64,000 nt of DNA. Source: Berberis thunbergii (taxonomy: Eukaryota; Streptophyta; Magnoliopsida; Ranunculales; Berberidaceae). A program made the translations under genes and the position numbers. The DNA is taken from positions 1-64,000 of the forward strand of contig QNQO01000541.1 in the NCBI GenBank assembly GCA_003290165.1. Direction: 5' to 3'. The stretch's first letter is position 1. Each line of letters opens with the position of its first letter. Positions 10,461 through 23,165 of the stretch are shown here, piece by piece. The notes beneath the pieces were generated by a model. It was given only the letters and a program-made list of their open reading frames with translations, did not search any database and had not been told where the DNA came from.

Positions 10461-12189
10461 GTGAGTTTGGTTTTTTTTTTTTTTTTTTTTTAGTTTTCAA
10501 TGATTGAAGGTGAGTTTAGGGTCATTTTGATTGATGGGGTTTTGGTTTCTAATACAAAGAAGACGCAATGATAGTCTTCTAACGAATCAATACCAAAGCT
10601 GTGGAGAAGGCTTTCCTCTCAGCTCCAACCATGCTTCTGATCTGCCAAATTCATCTCCTCCTCATCATCCAAAACAAAAACCTCAAGGTTTCTCATTGTC
10701 CATTCTTCTTCAACGGCGGTCCCGATCTCTTCTAATTTGTTCCATAAAAGTTTCTCTGCTGAAGCTAGTAAGCAAAACTATGACTTGGGATTTCACATCT
10801 GTTATTTGGGTGATTGGGTTGTTTATTTGTTTTTGGAAACGATGTTTTTGTTTTATGGGCTTTGTGTTATTTGGGTTATTGTGGTTTGATTTTGCAGGGA
10901 CATAAGGAAAAGGGAAGACATAAACAAATTCTTTTGCTCAAACAAAGTATCTATATTTGTGTTTGAGGCTTTGTTCATTATCTTTCCTTGTTGGATTTCT
11001 ATTTGTTTAGTTTGCAGAGTTTGAATCAACAGTTGTTTGGGGTTTTTGTTCTTCACCCATTTGATGCTTAATTGGAGGATGGGGTTTAGGGAAGAGGTTG
11101 GAGGAAACCAACCTTGATAAATTATATTCTCAGTATCCAAACCTTTTTGTGCTTGGTAATGTGTAAAAACAATCAAACGGGGCCTGCACCAAGGGGGGGT
11201 TTAAAAAAAAGTTTCACTACTATTGGTTGATATGGTAATAGTTTGATTTTTTTAATAAATAGATAGTGCTGGTATGGGGATTTTTTTTACCATTTTTTTT
11301 AATTAATCTGTACTATGATGCATTACATGGTAGTTGAGAAGCATTTACAAACAATATCTCATCGTGAAAGGAAGGAGGTATGCTTTTGAGAACTCTTCGA
11401 TTCAAGTGACCTTGATTATTATTATTGAATGCTCAATGATTTTTCTTATTTTCTTTTTTGAATGATTAAGATTCCAAACTTGTTGAACTAGTTTGGGTGG
11501 TTGACATGGGATGCGTTCTATACAAATGTTATTGTAGATGGAGTAAGGCAAGGGCTTGAAAGGTATGAACTTTATATGAAATGGGTTGTGTTGATAATTT
11601 AGTTCTTCTTCTTCTTCTAATTCTCTATATTGGGATTCTCTTGTTTTGAGTTGGGAAAAATAAGAAAATTGGGAGATGACTTCAAAATATTAATAGGCTT
11701 TTTGCAACTGTTTGTTTTCTTGAATCCAAAAAATCACTTCTAATATGATATTCTATAACTTCATGCAACATTCAAGTACATCGTTGATTGGACATATTAG
11801 TAATGATCATTTTTTTATTAAGTAAGAATGTAATTGAGTTGCTTTGAGCGAGTTTTACCATATTGGTGATCATCAACTACTCTTTAGAACTTGTAGTCGA
11901 TCACTTTTATTATTTGTTTTTAAGGGTTAATAGGCATGTTAGCACGTTAGTTACTGAATATGTAGCATAACTTGGTAATTTTTTCTACGTCCCTGCTTAA
12001 TTGAGTAACAGTTCAAATTAAGACTCAAGAGTTGCATAGACTCAGTGGAACTTTAGAATTGGTCAAGCCCGTACTCAATAGCCTAGAACCATTTGTCCTT
12101 AGCTTTGGGCATACAATGTTAGGTTTTGTTTTTCTTCTATTTTGTTAGATAAATGAAAAGGGAAATAAAAAAAAAATCTTAGACATTAC
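10461..12189. other. Intergenic or rearranged host DNA
   Basis: The stretch holds a T tract (about 10471-10492) and the inverted partner of 2592-2713 (10630-10770). It also has two exon-like segments, 11321-11372 (EKHLQTISHRERKE before a GT) and about 11470-11560 (WDAFYTNVIVDGVRQGLER before a GT). The two segments look like pieces of one spliced gene but I do not recognise the family. Nothing else stands out. Confidence 0.4.
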
Positions 12190-12665
12190 TGTTGGAAAAA
12201 TCCAACATGCATGTGTAGGCACACATATGTGTTTAATGTGTATTGCTATCTTAAAGTATAACCCAATCAATTGTGATCTAATATGGTTAATTGGGCTAGG
12301 GTATTAAAATGTCATGGCTTAATGTGTAGATACATTTAAGCAATTTCTAATTTGGTAATTTCTAATTTGATGATGGACCAAATTAGAAATTAGTAATTTA
12401 GAATAACTGATAACCCAATCAGTTATAAATACTGGGTTATGGTCCCCAGTTGTGCGTGTGTTTTGTTTCTTCTGAAATTCCCTTCTACAGAGAGATACAG
12501 AAAACATACGTTATCAACTGGAAGATCAAGACTCATCCTTTCTTAAAAGTGTTATCATGGATCAAGGTACACTTCCGTTTTATTCTTGATTGTTTTCTTC
12601 TCATTGATTCAATATGGAGCATACATGTGTGTCTGTAGAATATTATTCTTATAGATATTCTAATA
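12190..12665 (+). repeat. 5' LTR of the 12190-19265 copia element
   Basis: 476 bp, opening with the palindrome TGTTGGAAAAATCCAACA and ending 'tctaata'. An inverted pair around 'accaaattagaaatta' lies near 12350-12390. A TATA-like 'ataaatac' at 12424-12431 precedes 'tgtttcttctgaaattccc'. It matches 18204-18482 plus 19080-19265. Confidence 0.88.
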
Positions 12666-12667
12666 AG

Positions 12668-12680
12668 TGATATAAGAGCC
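12668..12680 (+). other. Degenerate initiator-Met primer-binding site
   Basis: TGATATAAGAGCC lies 3 bp after the 5' LTR. It differs from TGGTATCAGAGCC at two positions. Location and similarity support the call. Confidence 0.7.
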
Positions 12681-13741
12681 TACTCCATGATTGATTCTTT
12701 GAAAGATTATGAAATTTTGCCATAAAATCAAGTTTTTTCTAAAAAAAAAGGGTTTTCGTTCAAATCTGGTTCGTTGGTTCGTTCAAATCTTGTTCATTCA
12801 GATCTGCATGATCTGCTTCATTCAGATCTTGATTAAAAATAGGGTTTAGTTTAGCTTGTTGGACCTGCTAGTTTGTTGGACCTCTTAGTTTGTAGGTCTG
12901 CATTGGACCCTTCAGTTTTATTGAGGTCTGAATTGATTATTAAGGCCTGCATTGGACCCTTAAGTTTTATTTGAAATTTTCCATTGGGCCACAACTTCAT
13001 TGAAAGGTATTTGGGTTGTTGAGTCTGGGTCTGATGGGTTGCTAGGACAGGGTCAGGCCCTGCTGGGTCACCCTAGTCCAGTTTAGAATACTGATCCATC
13101 CTGTTTTGGCTATTTGCACCCAGCAGAATTTGTCTGAGCCACCCTGATAATAAAAAAAATTGAGAAAATTAAATAATGAACCTTAAATCAAGTAAATCAG
13201 GTACATTACTTAGGTCCGTTATTTATTTATTATTTTTTCTCAAGGCAATTAATTTGAAAATTTTAAATTTAAATGTTTTTTGGGATGCAACTAATGATTT
13301 ATTTAGTTTGTCTATTTGGTTGAACTAATTGAAATAAGATGTCACCAAAGTGACCTTTCCTATGTAGATTAATTTATTGAGAATGTTAAGATGTTTGTGT
13401 TTGTGAGTTTATGCGGATATTAGCCGGCCCAAAGGAAGGATAATATTTGGTCTAATTGCATACACACATGTAGTGATAAATATGTGACAATTATAAGGTT
13501 TCCATGTGAATAATAAGCCGATCCAAAGATAGACTTATTGTTTGACAGGAGTTATTGTCAATATTTGATCACCACACCAAGAATACCACTTACAAGTTAA
13601 TATTACTGTCCAAAGACTTGATATTAATGTTGTGCTAGGTATCTTGAGATGTATTCCATAATTATTTGAATTTAAAGATTGTTTATTAAGATTATGATGT
13701 GAACATGCATGCTCATTAGGTTTATTCTTTGTACAGCTATT

Positions 13742-16700
13742 ATGTCTGTTACTTCAATATCTGCCCATGCCAACAATATTCTCATGCTTAATGGGACAAA
13801 CTTCAAGGATTGGAAAAATAACTTCTTAATCGTTCTTGGTTGCATGGATCTAGACCTTGCACTGAGGATAGAACAACCTGCTACTCTTACGGCTGAAAGT
13901 TTTTCTGAAGAAAGGAGGAACTTTGAGAAGTGGGAACTCTCTAACCGTATGAGTCTAATGATCATTAAGTGTGACATTCCGGAAGCCTTTAGAGGCGCAA
14001 TATCTGAAGGGGTAACTAAAGCCAGTGATTTCCTTGCTGAAATTGAAAAACGTTTTGCAAAAAACGATAAGGTTGAAACAAGCACACTTTTAGCTAGCTT
14101 GATTTCAATGAAGTACAAAGGCAAGGGAAACATAAGGGAGTACATCATGGAGATGTCTCACATTGCTTCCAAACTTAAGGCACTAAAGCTCAAGTTGTCT
14201 GACGACTTGCTCGTGCATTTAGTATTGATATCTCTTCTTGCACATTTTAGTCAGTTTAAGGTCAATTATAACTGTTAAAAGGAGAAATGGACTCTTAACA
14301 AGCTCGTTTCATATTGTGTGCAAGAAGAGGAAATGTTGAAGCAAGAGAGATTTGAAAGTATTCATCTGGCAAGTACCTTTAAGGATAAGGGCAAGAAAAG
14401 AAAGAAAAATGAAGTTGCTAAGGGTTCAGAGCAAAAGAAACCTAAGGAAAAATCAAGGATGTCTCTTTTGTGGAAAGCTAGGACATGTAAAGAAAGAATG
14501 TAGTAAGTATCATGCTTGGTGTTCCAAGAAAGGTACATTCTTTACTTTGGTATGTTCTAAGGTTAATTTAGCTTCAGTATCTAGAAGCACTTGGTGGTTA
14601 GATTTTGGTGCTACCACTCACATAAGTGTTTCTATGTAGGGTTGCCTGAGCTACCAAAAGCCAAATGATATTGAAAGATACATCTTTGTGGGTGATGGAA
14701 AGTCGGTGAATGTTGAGGCAATAGGGCATTTTAGGTTATTGTTGAGAACTGGTTTTTATTTGGATTTGAAAGACGCTTTTGTTGTACCATCCTTTAGACG
14801 AAATTTGGTTTCTGTTTCTTTATTGGACAAATCTGGTTATAATTGTTCATTTGGAAACAATCAGTTTAGTTTTTCATTGAATTCAAATATTGTTGGTATT
14901 GGTTCATTAAGTATGTTTGATAACCTATATTTGCTTGATACTATTGCATCATATAATGAAACCTTACATATGGATTCACATGGTACTAAACGCAAGCTAA
15001 ACAAAGAAAATTCAGCAAAACTATGGCACAAGCGTTTGGGTCATATATCCAAATCTAGAATTGAACGACTTGTGTCAGAAGGAATTTTTGATTCACTTGA
15101 CTTTTCAAACTTAGATGTCTGTGTTGAGTGCATAAAGGGAAAACAGACAAAACAAAAGAGATTAGGTGCTAATAGATTTTCAGACATCTTAGAATTGATA
15201 CATATGGATATCTGTGCACCATTCCTTACGACTTCTTGGAATGGTCAACGATACTTTATATCATTCATAGACGACTACTCACGTTACCCATTATCTCATT
15301 CATGAGAAATCAACGTCACTGGATGTATTCAAGTCTTTCAAAACTGAGTTGAAAACCAACTCAGTAAGAAAATTAAGTGCATTAGATCTGATCGTGGTGG
15401 AGAGTACTACGGTAGATATGACGGTTCAGGAGAACAACGTCCAGGGCCATTTGCTAAATTCCTAGAGGAATGTAGAATCATCCCACAGTACACCATGCCA
15501 GGTTCACCTAGCATGAATGGTGTCGTTGAAAGACGAAACAAAACTCTTAAGGATATGGTGAGGAGTATGATTAGTCATTCTACCTTACCAGAATCACTCT
15601 GGGGAGAAGCAATAAAGACAACAGCTTATATCCTAAATAGAGTACCAACTAAAGCTGCTGCCAATACTCCTTATGAACTTTGGACAGGGCAAAAGTCTAC
15701 TTTAAAGCACTTTCACATTTGGGGATGTCCATCTGAGGCTAGGCCTTATAGGCAAAATGAAAACAAATTGGACTCCAAGACAGTAAGCAGCTAATTTATT
15801 GGTTATTCAGAGCGATCTAGGGGCTACAAATTTTATGATCCCACAATTAGGTTTATTTTTGAAATAGAAACTGCGACATTTTTTTAGGATATTGAGTTTG
15901 GGGGGAGAAATACAGTAAGAGACATTGTCTTTGAGGAGGAATCGGTTTCGACTCCTACTACTGTTTTTGACAATGTACATGTTTCTGTACCTGTCATTGA
16001 TCAAGAAGCAGATCTGGAACCTCAACAAGACAATGTTGAACAACTCCCTATTCAAATTGAAGTAAATGTTTCAGAGGAACAAACTCAACAACCTCAAGGA
16101 CAAATGCAATTAAGGAGATCCACGAGAGAAAGGAGAAATGTTATTCCAGATGATTACATAGTTTTTCTCCAAGAACATGAGGAAAATGATGGAAAATGAT
16201 CCAATCAACTTCCATCAAGCCATGCAGGATTCTAACTCTCAAAAGTGGATAGATGCCATGAATGAGGAGAACAAGTATATGCAAGACAATCAAGTTTGGG
16301 ATCTTGTCCCATTACCTAAAAATACAAAACCCATTAGTTGTAAAAGGATATTCAAAACCAAGAGGGATTCAAAAGGTAATGTGGAGAGATATAAAGCTTG
16401 TCTTGTAGCTAAGGGCTTCACTCAAAAGGAAGGCATCGACTATAAGGAGACTTTCTCTCCAGTTTCAAAGAAAGTCGAGAGAAAGTCTCATTTAGGACAA
16501 TGATGGCACTTGTTGCGCACTTTGACCTTGAGCTACATCAGATGGATATTGAGACAACATTTCTCAATGGTGACATTGATGAAACAATTTATATGGTGCA
16601 ACCAAAAAACTTTGTGTCTAGAGACCCAAAAAATATGGTTTGCAAACTAAAGAAATCCATCTATGGCCTCAAGCAAGCTTCCCGTCAATGGTACCAAAAA

Positions 16701-17790
16701 TTTCATTAAGTAATTGTTTCATTTGGTTTCGAGACAAATGCAAGTGATAATTGTGTGTATCATAAGTTTAGTGGGAGTAAGCATATCTTCTTGGTTTTAT
16801 ATGTTGATGACAAACTGCTTGCCACTAATAACAAAGACATGTTGCACGAAACTAAGAGATTTCTATCAAAGAAATTTGATATGAAAGATCTTGGTGAAGC
16901 ATCTTTTATTTTAGGGATTCAGATACATAGAGATCACTCTCGGGGTATTCTTGGATTATCGCAAAAGAGCTATATAGAAAAAGGTGCTTAAAAGATTTGG
17001 CATGCAAACTTGTAAACCATGAGACACCCCTGTAGTTAAAGGAGACAAATTCAGTCTTAAACAATGCCTCAAGAATAAACTTGAAGTTAAAGAAATGTAA
17101 GAGATTCCCATTGCATCAGCTGTTGGGAGTCTAATGTACGCTCTAGTTTGTACACGTCTAGATATAACATTCATTGTTGGAATGCTAGATAGATATTTAG
17201 ACAACCCTGGGATGGATTACTGGAAAGCAACCAAACGGGTTATGAGATATTTACAAAAAACTAAGGATTACATGCTCACATATAAGAAATAAGATCAGCT
17301 AGAGATCATAGGGTATTCTGATTCTGATTTTGATTTTGATTTGCTGGATGCCAAGATAGTAGGAAATCTACATCAGGCTATATTTATCTGTTAGCTAGAG
17401 GAGCTATTTCTTGGAGGAGTGCCAAGCAGACGCTCATAGCTTCTTCCACTATGGAAGTAGAATATGTAGCATGTTTTGAGGCATCCATCATGATTATGGC
17501 TGTGAAATTTTGTCACCGGGCTGCGCATTCTGAGGAGTATTTAAAGACCACTAATGTTATATTGTGACAATAACTCAACAGTTCTATATGCCAACAACAA
17601 CAGGAGCTCATCTAGGTCAGATCATATTGACATAAAGTTCCTGGTTGTAAAACCGAAAGTACAGAATAAACAAATTTCCATAGAGCACATTGGGACAAAC
17701 TCCATGATTGCAGAGGGATTACCACCCAAGGTCTTTCATGAGCATACTGCTCATATGGGTGTTATATCATTTGAGGATATTTTTGTTTAG
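13742..17790 (+). pseudogene. Copia Gag-Pol polyprotein, multiply broken
   Basis: Reading begins at MSVTSIS (13742). Gag (LNGTNFKDWKNN, then the 'FAKNDKVETSTLL' region) is stopped near 14276. A zinc knuckle CLFCGKLGHVKKEC lies near 14460-14502. Protease reads WWLDFGATTHIS, losing the Ser of DSG, and is followed by a stop at 14636. Integrase has the HKRLGH and CVECIKGKQ zinc finger, then DDYSRY, a frame break near 15285, and [10 protein letters not shown]. Reverse transcriptase includes KWIDAMNEE, DIETTFLNGDIDE and YVDDKLLA, with breaks near 16480 and 16708. RNase H shows [15 protein letters not shown] and SSTMEVEY, ending near 17790. These enzymes copy and insert the element. Each main domain is present but the reading frame is broken at six or more points. 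Confidence 0.92.
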
Positions 17791-18203
17791 TGGGAGTTTG
17801 TATATTTGATTGCTCTATATTATTTTTTTGGACACATTTAGTGTATTTGGGTATTTTCTGCAGAAATAAAGTATTCAGTTTATTTACACTCTGATTTATT
17901 GTGTTAAAGTTCTATCTCAATAAAGTTTAAAGTAGGACCAATTGGAAATATGCGTGTTTAGATCACGTTACATGTAATTTCCATGCTACGCATCCATGAT
18001 TGATCTATGTCATTTGATTGTATGGGTATACGTGGATATTGATGGATTTAGTATTGCTAAATGTGACGAAAGTTCCTTTAGTCATATACCTGTATAGTCA
18101 ATGGACGAGATTGTTTGGAAATACCTTCATATGTGATAACAAATTTTGAGCTCATTAGGTTATACACATTTTTAAGGTCACATATGTGGCCTAAGTGGGA
18201 TAT

Positions 18204-19265
18204 TGTTGGAAAAATCCAACATGTGTGGGTACACATATGTGTTTAATGTGTATTTCTATCTTAAAGTATAGCCCAATGAATTGTGATCTAATATGGTTAA
18301 TTAGGCTAGGGTATTAAAATGTTATGAGCTTAATGTGTAGATAGACTTAAGCAATTTCTAATTTGATGAGGGACCAAATTAGAAATTAGTAAGTTAGAAT
18401 AATTGATAACCCAATCAGTTATAATTATTGGGTTATGGTCCCCAGTTGTGTGTGTTTTGTTTCTTCTGAAATTCCCTTTTACCAGTGTTCTAAAAATCGG
18501 CCTAGGCGCTAGGCGTTAGAAAAACGCCCAAATTAATTGCTGGGCGGGTTCTGGGCAGTCTAGGCGGGTTTGGGCAATTTTTTTTAATAAGCCTGATTAT
18601 GTTCTTATTTTATTTTTCTTTCATCTTTTTTAGAAACAAATAATTTAATTGTTTTTATTCAGTATATGTCTGAATGTAACAAAAGATGATTACTTAATGG
18701 AATTCTCAAAGGATCTGCTGGTACCAATTTTAGTAAGGTAGATTTTATTAAACATGACTGAGTTTATTCATGCAATTTGAAGAAAAATAAAAGAGTAGGT
18801 TTGAATATTTATCCACAAATTCAACTTTGTATAAAGTACCCATCATGACCAACTTCAGTCATTTGAGTTTTAATAAATCTTGTTCATGATTGTTAATTTT
18901 TCACGTTTTTAAATTTTGCATATGTATCTTGGCATTAAATTGGATGTAATTGATAATGTATTATGCTTAACTTTTGTAAATTATTAAAGTTATAATACAA
19001 AATTTAAGACCACCTAGGCCCTTGGGCGCTAGGCACCTACTCGCCGCCCACGTACCACCTAGCGCTTTTTAGAACACTGCCTTCTACAGAGAGATATACA
19101 GATAACATACGTTATCAACTGAAAGATTGACTCATCCCTTTCTTAAAAGTGCTATCATGTATAAAGGTACGCTTCCATTTTATTCTTGATTGTTTTCTTC
19201 TCATTGATTTAATATGAAGCATACATGTGTGTCTATAGAATATTATTCTTATAGATATTCTAATA
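18204..19265 (+). repeat. 3' LTR carrying a hAT insertion
   Basis: The LTR matches 12190-12665 but is split at 18482/19080 by a 597-bp hAT element with 8-bp target duplications. Outside the insertion the two LTRs differ at scattered bases and lack or gain a short segment near 12350. This shows that the retrotransposon arrived before the DNA transposon. Confidence 0.88.
18483..19079. mobile_element. Non-autonomous hAT-type element (597 bp)
   Basis: The ends are CAGTGTTCTAAAAATCG and, reading inward from the other end, CAGTGTTCTAAAAAGCG. Flanking 8-bp duplications are CCTTTTAC (18475-18482) and CCTTCTAC (19080-19087), one mismatch apart. The empty site exists in the other LTR as 'cccttctacag'. 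Subterminal GC-rich blocks ('ggcgctaggcg', 'cgctaggcacc') contrast with an AT-rich centre. No transposase frame is present, so it relied on an Ac-like transposase elsewhere. Confidence 0.9.
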
Positions 19266-20400
19266 ATTACAACTAGGTCTGCTTCAAATAACATAGACCT
19301 ATTCAATTATTTCTTGAGTGGGAGTGGATTGATTGACTGTCCCAAGAATATGGCACCACACTCCTTGTAGCCAAATGATTGCAAAATTGCATCTCTAAAA
19401 TTTTTGGGTTCTAAAGTTGGAAGAGCTACTTTGCATTTTTTTTAATAATTTTTCTAATGTTTGAATTTGGTAGGGTTGTTGGCAGCAAAGAAAAGGCAAC
19501 AAAAAGGGGCTAGCATTTGTAGAAGAAGTTTGTTTTTGTTGCAAGGCTACTCAACCTTGTGATACAGAATGCATTTGAATGAATCACAAAAGCTAGGCTC
19601 AAGTAAGCCTTGCCTCGGGATTTAAGCCTTCTGCACTTTTTAAAACATTCGTTTGGTTTACTATTTCTCTTCAATATTCTTGTTTTATTTGATTTGTTGA
19701 ATCCTTGTGAAAAAAAATGCATTTACTTTACTAGTGAAGGTACACTTCCTTTTGAATTATGCTTATGGTTTTTGTTATTTAATTGCAGATAATTTTTTTT
19801 ATGAGTTAAGGGGATAAAATTTTTCTTTTGAGATACCAAATAATGTCAAGGGTCCAATGCGATCAAGGTTCATTAACATTTCAAGACATTTCCCTATTTA
19901 AATTATGTTTTTCTTTGAAATTTTTCTGACTATTTGGTTCTCATTGAATTAGGTGCTTTCTATGGATTCAGGATGCTCAAAACTATGACTGATATTTTTG
20001 TAGTTCTTGTTTATACATGTATCTTACTAAGTGCTTCATATGACATACAAGAATATCGAGAGTTGTCATGCCGTTTTTTGTTATAGCTTTGAATTTGGTG
20101 ATGTGAAAATATATTGCACGTGGTACTTTTGGATTGCAAGAGTTTTGATACACCTTTATATTTATATGGCAGGTGATGAAGAGGATGTGGAAAAAGAAAG
20201 TGATGGGAAAAAGGATTCTATTTTATATGAAGAAATGAATTTTCATACAATGTTTACATGTTATGTAAGAACTAATGAAAGTTATTTTGTTTGGCATTGT
20301 ACTTATGTTTTTACCATGTATTGAACTATATGATTATCAAGAAATGAGATTTTCTTACATGGTTGGATTCCATCTGTTGCACTTTTAATAGCAGGTAGAA
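19266..20400. other. AT-rich intergenic stretch
   Basis: No confident gene. A + frame at 20031-20324 has a run of acidic residues (GDEEDVEKESDGKKD) after an AG at about 20171, which could be an exon of an unidentified gene. No family is recognised. Confidence 0.4.
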
Positions 20401-20790
20401 TATTGCAAATAATACCAACATTGCTAAAAACAAATGGGCAAAAAAAAATTTTTTTTTTTGCAAAGACTTTTAATAATATTTTTAAGGTGTCATGAATAAT
20501 TAATTTAATAGCATTCTAAAAATGCTGTAGAAAAACTATGTAACAACATTTTGTAGATGCTATGAAAAAAGTTACAACAACGAAGAAAACTATGTAATTG
20601 CATTTGTTGAAAGCTATGAAAGAAGTTACAACAACGCGTCATAAACGCTATTAAAAGAGTACTTGTAAAGCATTCTCATAGAGCAAGACTTTCAATAGTG
20701 TCGGCTATCACAAGGAGCCATTTAACATTATCATATCCAGCTATAACATTTTTTGACATGCTATAAATGAGGATTTGTAGTAGTCCAGCC
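20401..20790 (-). mobile_element. Probable terminal relic of a CACTA-type element
   Basis: The segment ends 'aggatttgtagtagt', the complement of an ACTACTACAAATCC end, close to the CACTACTACAAAT end at 63784. Inside are repeated short motifs such as 'gcattctaaaaatgct', 'gctatgaaa' and 'gttacaacaac', resembling subterminal repeats. The final G of the expected end and the other terminus were not found, so the call is tentative. Confidence 0.45.
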
Positions 20791-21349
20791 AGATCACTCA
20801 CCTTGTTTTCATCCTTCTTGCAAAAGAAACTACCGCTATCATCTTAGATATCATGTAGGAAATTAGATGCTCATTTAAGGATCCACGAAGAAACAATTAG
20901 TTTCTTGAACAAATTTAGCCAAAAGTCTGGTCTACTGTTGATTCAAATTATCAAATTACTAAAATGATGTCACTTTTTCTAGACACATACAATACTCATA
21001 TTCACAAGTCATTTTACCATTTTAACTTTCATGTGTTGTTTAATCTTGTCAAGATCTAGTGCTCGCGTAATTTTTATAAGTCATGATGCACAATGCTTGT
21101 ATGAACAAGAAGAGGTTAATTAGTGTCAATAATGTAATTTCGTCATCCTTGAATTCTCAAATGTTCTTTTCCATTGTCTATCTGATTGATTGTGACTTGT
21201 TTAATCTTCCACAACAACCATGTCCTTTAGTCAAGCATACAAAGACTAAACACCAACTCTCTTATCTCCGTTGTTCAAATGTTGATTTATCTTACTATAA
21301 ATTTGTATAACAATTAAGCACAATAATAACTTAAACACAAGACGCAAAA
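20791..21349. other. Upstream region of SCPL copy b, no gene seen
   Basis: AT-rich sequence with short frames only. By position it would include the former promoter of the broken SCPL exon at 21350. No convincing TATA signal was chosen. Confidence 0.4.
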
Positions 21350-21610
21350 ATGGTGAATGGTGCATTCATGGTGATAGTACTTGTAGTTTTTTTTCCTTCG
21401 GTGTAATGGAGGGAGAGGATTTGAATTCAAATTCGATCCACTGGGTAAAAATATCATATCCCAATTATTGAATCACATCTCAAGATTTGATGAAAGCCTT
21501 GCTGATAAAGTTATGTTAGAGGAATACAAACCTATTCACGTAGGACCTTACGATGAGTTGAAGTAAGCTCGTAAGGTTCATAGCTTGCCAAGATAACCTA
21601 GCGATGGAGC
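21350..21610 (+). pseudogene. SCPL copy b, exon 1 relic
   Basis: The ATG context and codons match the starts of the two other exon 1 copies: MVNGAFMVIVLVVF here against [14 protein letters not shown] in copy e. An early TAA follows the hydrophobic signal stretch. Further downstream 'agcttgccaagataacctagc' corresponds to the SLPGQPSN region. Frame breaks and stops make it untranslatable. Its later exons lie at 25911-26206 and 36694-36862, separated by transposons. Confidence 0.8.
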
Positions 21611-22500
21611 AAGCTGCGGACCCAGGGTTTTAGTCGGGGTGGGCGAAATGACAAATAATTATTAGTTGATAATAGTAGTTATCAAGAGCGGAATATTTTT
21701 TTCCTACCCGAGCTAGTAACTAAAATCCGTGTAGCTGACCCCAAAAGTATCAAGAATGGGTTTTGATGATAATGAAGATGATGATAATGATGAGCTAGTA
21801 ACAAATAAAAAAAAATACAACTATTAAAAGCACATTGCATAAATCAGATTTAATCCGGTGTAGTCGAATTTTAAGCCAAAATAAGATCACAATATCGATA
21901 ACCTTAGTAAGGGTAAATGAGCGTAATAACTAGAATATATAACTAAAATCACAATATATTTAGGATAAGTATCTAGTCGAAGCTTAAAAAATATGAAAAT
22001 TGTGAAGATAATAAGATCCTATTACAATTTCATAGAAAAAAATGGTTTATACGAGTCTCAAAATTTGTATGAGTTGGCTAATGTTATATGTTTTCATTGA
22101 ATTATGTAGTTATTATTTTAGATATTAATATAAAATATTTTTGTTGGAGGTTTTATACCACTAGTGAGCAAAAAATTCATTATTTTAATGTTTGCAATTA
22201 AATATAAAATTGCATTGAAAACAAAAAAAATTAAGGGACAGGTCTCAGTGGCAGATAGTAATTGTCAATCACCATAAAGAAATTATGCACTCCAAGAGGA
22301 CCGAAACTAAGTTTAAAAAAAATATATGCGAGCTCCAAGAGTATCGAATTTGGTTCGTTTATAAAAATGTTAAACTTCTAATCACTACACCAACATAGAT
22401 ATGTATAAATATTTGAATGAACAATTATCATATTGTAACATACATTATATAATTGATTTTTTAAAGGAAAAATATTTATTAAGACTATTTTAAAAGTTGA

Positions 22501-22516
22501 AGGGGGGGGGGGGGGG
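22501..22516 (+). repeat. G homopolymer
   Basis: A run of about 16 consecutive G bases at the left edge of the tandem array. Long G runs often vary in length and are prone to assembly error. Confidence 0.85.
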
Positions 22517-23165
22517 AACAAGTCAACTTAACACAAAAAACTTTGAGTTGACTAATGCGTCGAACCAATGAAGTAAAAGCTGGACAAACGAGTCAACTTA
22601 ACACAGAAAACTTTGAGTCGACTGAGACGTTGAACCAACAAAGTAAAAGTTAAATGAATGAGTCAGCTTAACACAGAAACTTTGAGTCGATCGATGCATC
22701 GAACCAACGAAATAGGAGTTGAATGAATGAGTCAAATTAACACATAAAATTTGAGTCAACTTAGACGTCGAACCAACGAAGTAAAAGTTGGATGAATGAG
22801 TCAACTTAACACAAAAAACTTTGAGCCGATAGATGTGTTGAACCAACGAAGTAAAAATTGAATGAACAAGTCGACTTAATACAAACTTCGAGTCGACTGA
22901 TGCGTTGAACCAACGAAGTAAAAATTGAACGAACGAGTCAACTTAATACCAAAAAAACTTCAAGTCGACTGATGCTTCGAACCAACTAAGTAAAAGTTGG
23001 TCAAACAAGCCAAGTTAAGTAAAAAAACTTCGGATTGACCAGGACATCAAACCAACCAAGTAAAAGTTGGACAAACAGATCAACTTAATCCAGAATGCTT
23101 CAAGTCGACTGATACGTCAAAGCAGCGAAGTCAAATTGAAGGAATGAGTTGACATGATTTAAGGA
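22517..23165. repeat. Tandem array, ~70-bp unit, 9-10 copies
   Basis: Successive units carry 'gagtcaactta', 'actttgagtcgact', 'cgaaccaacgaagtaaaagttg'. Starts fall near 22515, 22589, 22660, 22728, 22798, 22868, 22936, 23007, 23078 and 23147, a spacing of 68-74 bp. Units diverge increasingly towards the right. Tat/Ogre-lineage gypsy elements often carry such arrays in untranslated regions, and a gypsy ORF1 relic lies next to it. An unrelated minisatellite is possible. Confidence 0.85.

Larger units (their letters stand above)
12190..19265 (+). mobile_element. Full-length, decayed Ty1/copia element
   Basis: Identical 5-bp duplications, ATTAC, flank the element (12185-12189 and 19266-19270). 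LTRs are 12190-12665 and 18204-19265, the latter enlarged by a 597-bp hAT element. A degenerate initiator-Met primer site follows the 5' LTR, and a purine-rich 'aagtggga' precedes the 3' LTR. The interior carries gag, protease, integrase, reverse transcriptase and RNase H in the copia order, broken by several stops and frameshifts. The protease active site reads DFG where DSG is expected. The element is complete in structure but cannot encode its proteins. Confidence 0.92.

Noticed and set aside
11210..11235. 'ttcactactattgg' as a left CACTA end partnering 20790
   Set aside because: Only CACTACTA matches and the subterminal repeats and 3-bp duplication are lacking.
22517..23165. Possible CRISPR array
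   Set aside because: The ~70-bp units are contiguous and diverged with no unique spacers, and the DNA is from a plant.
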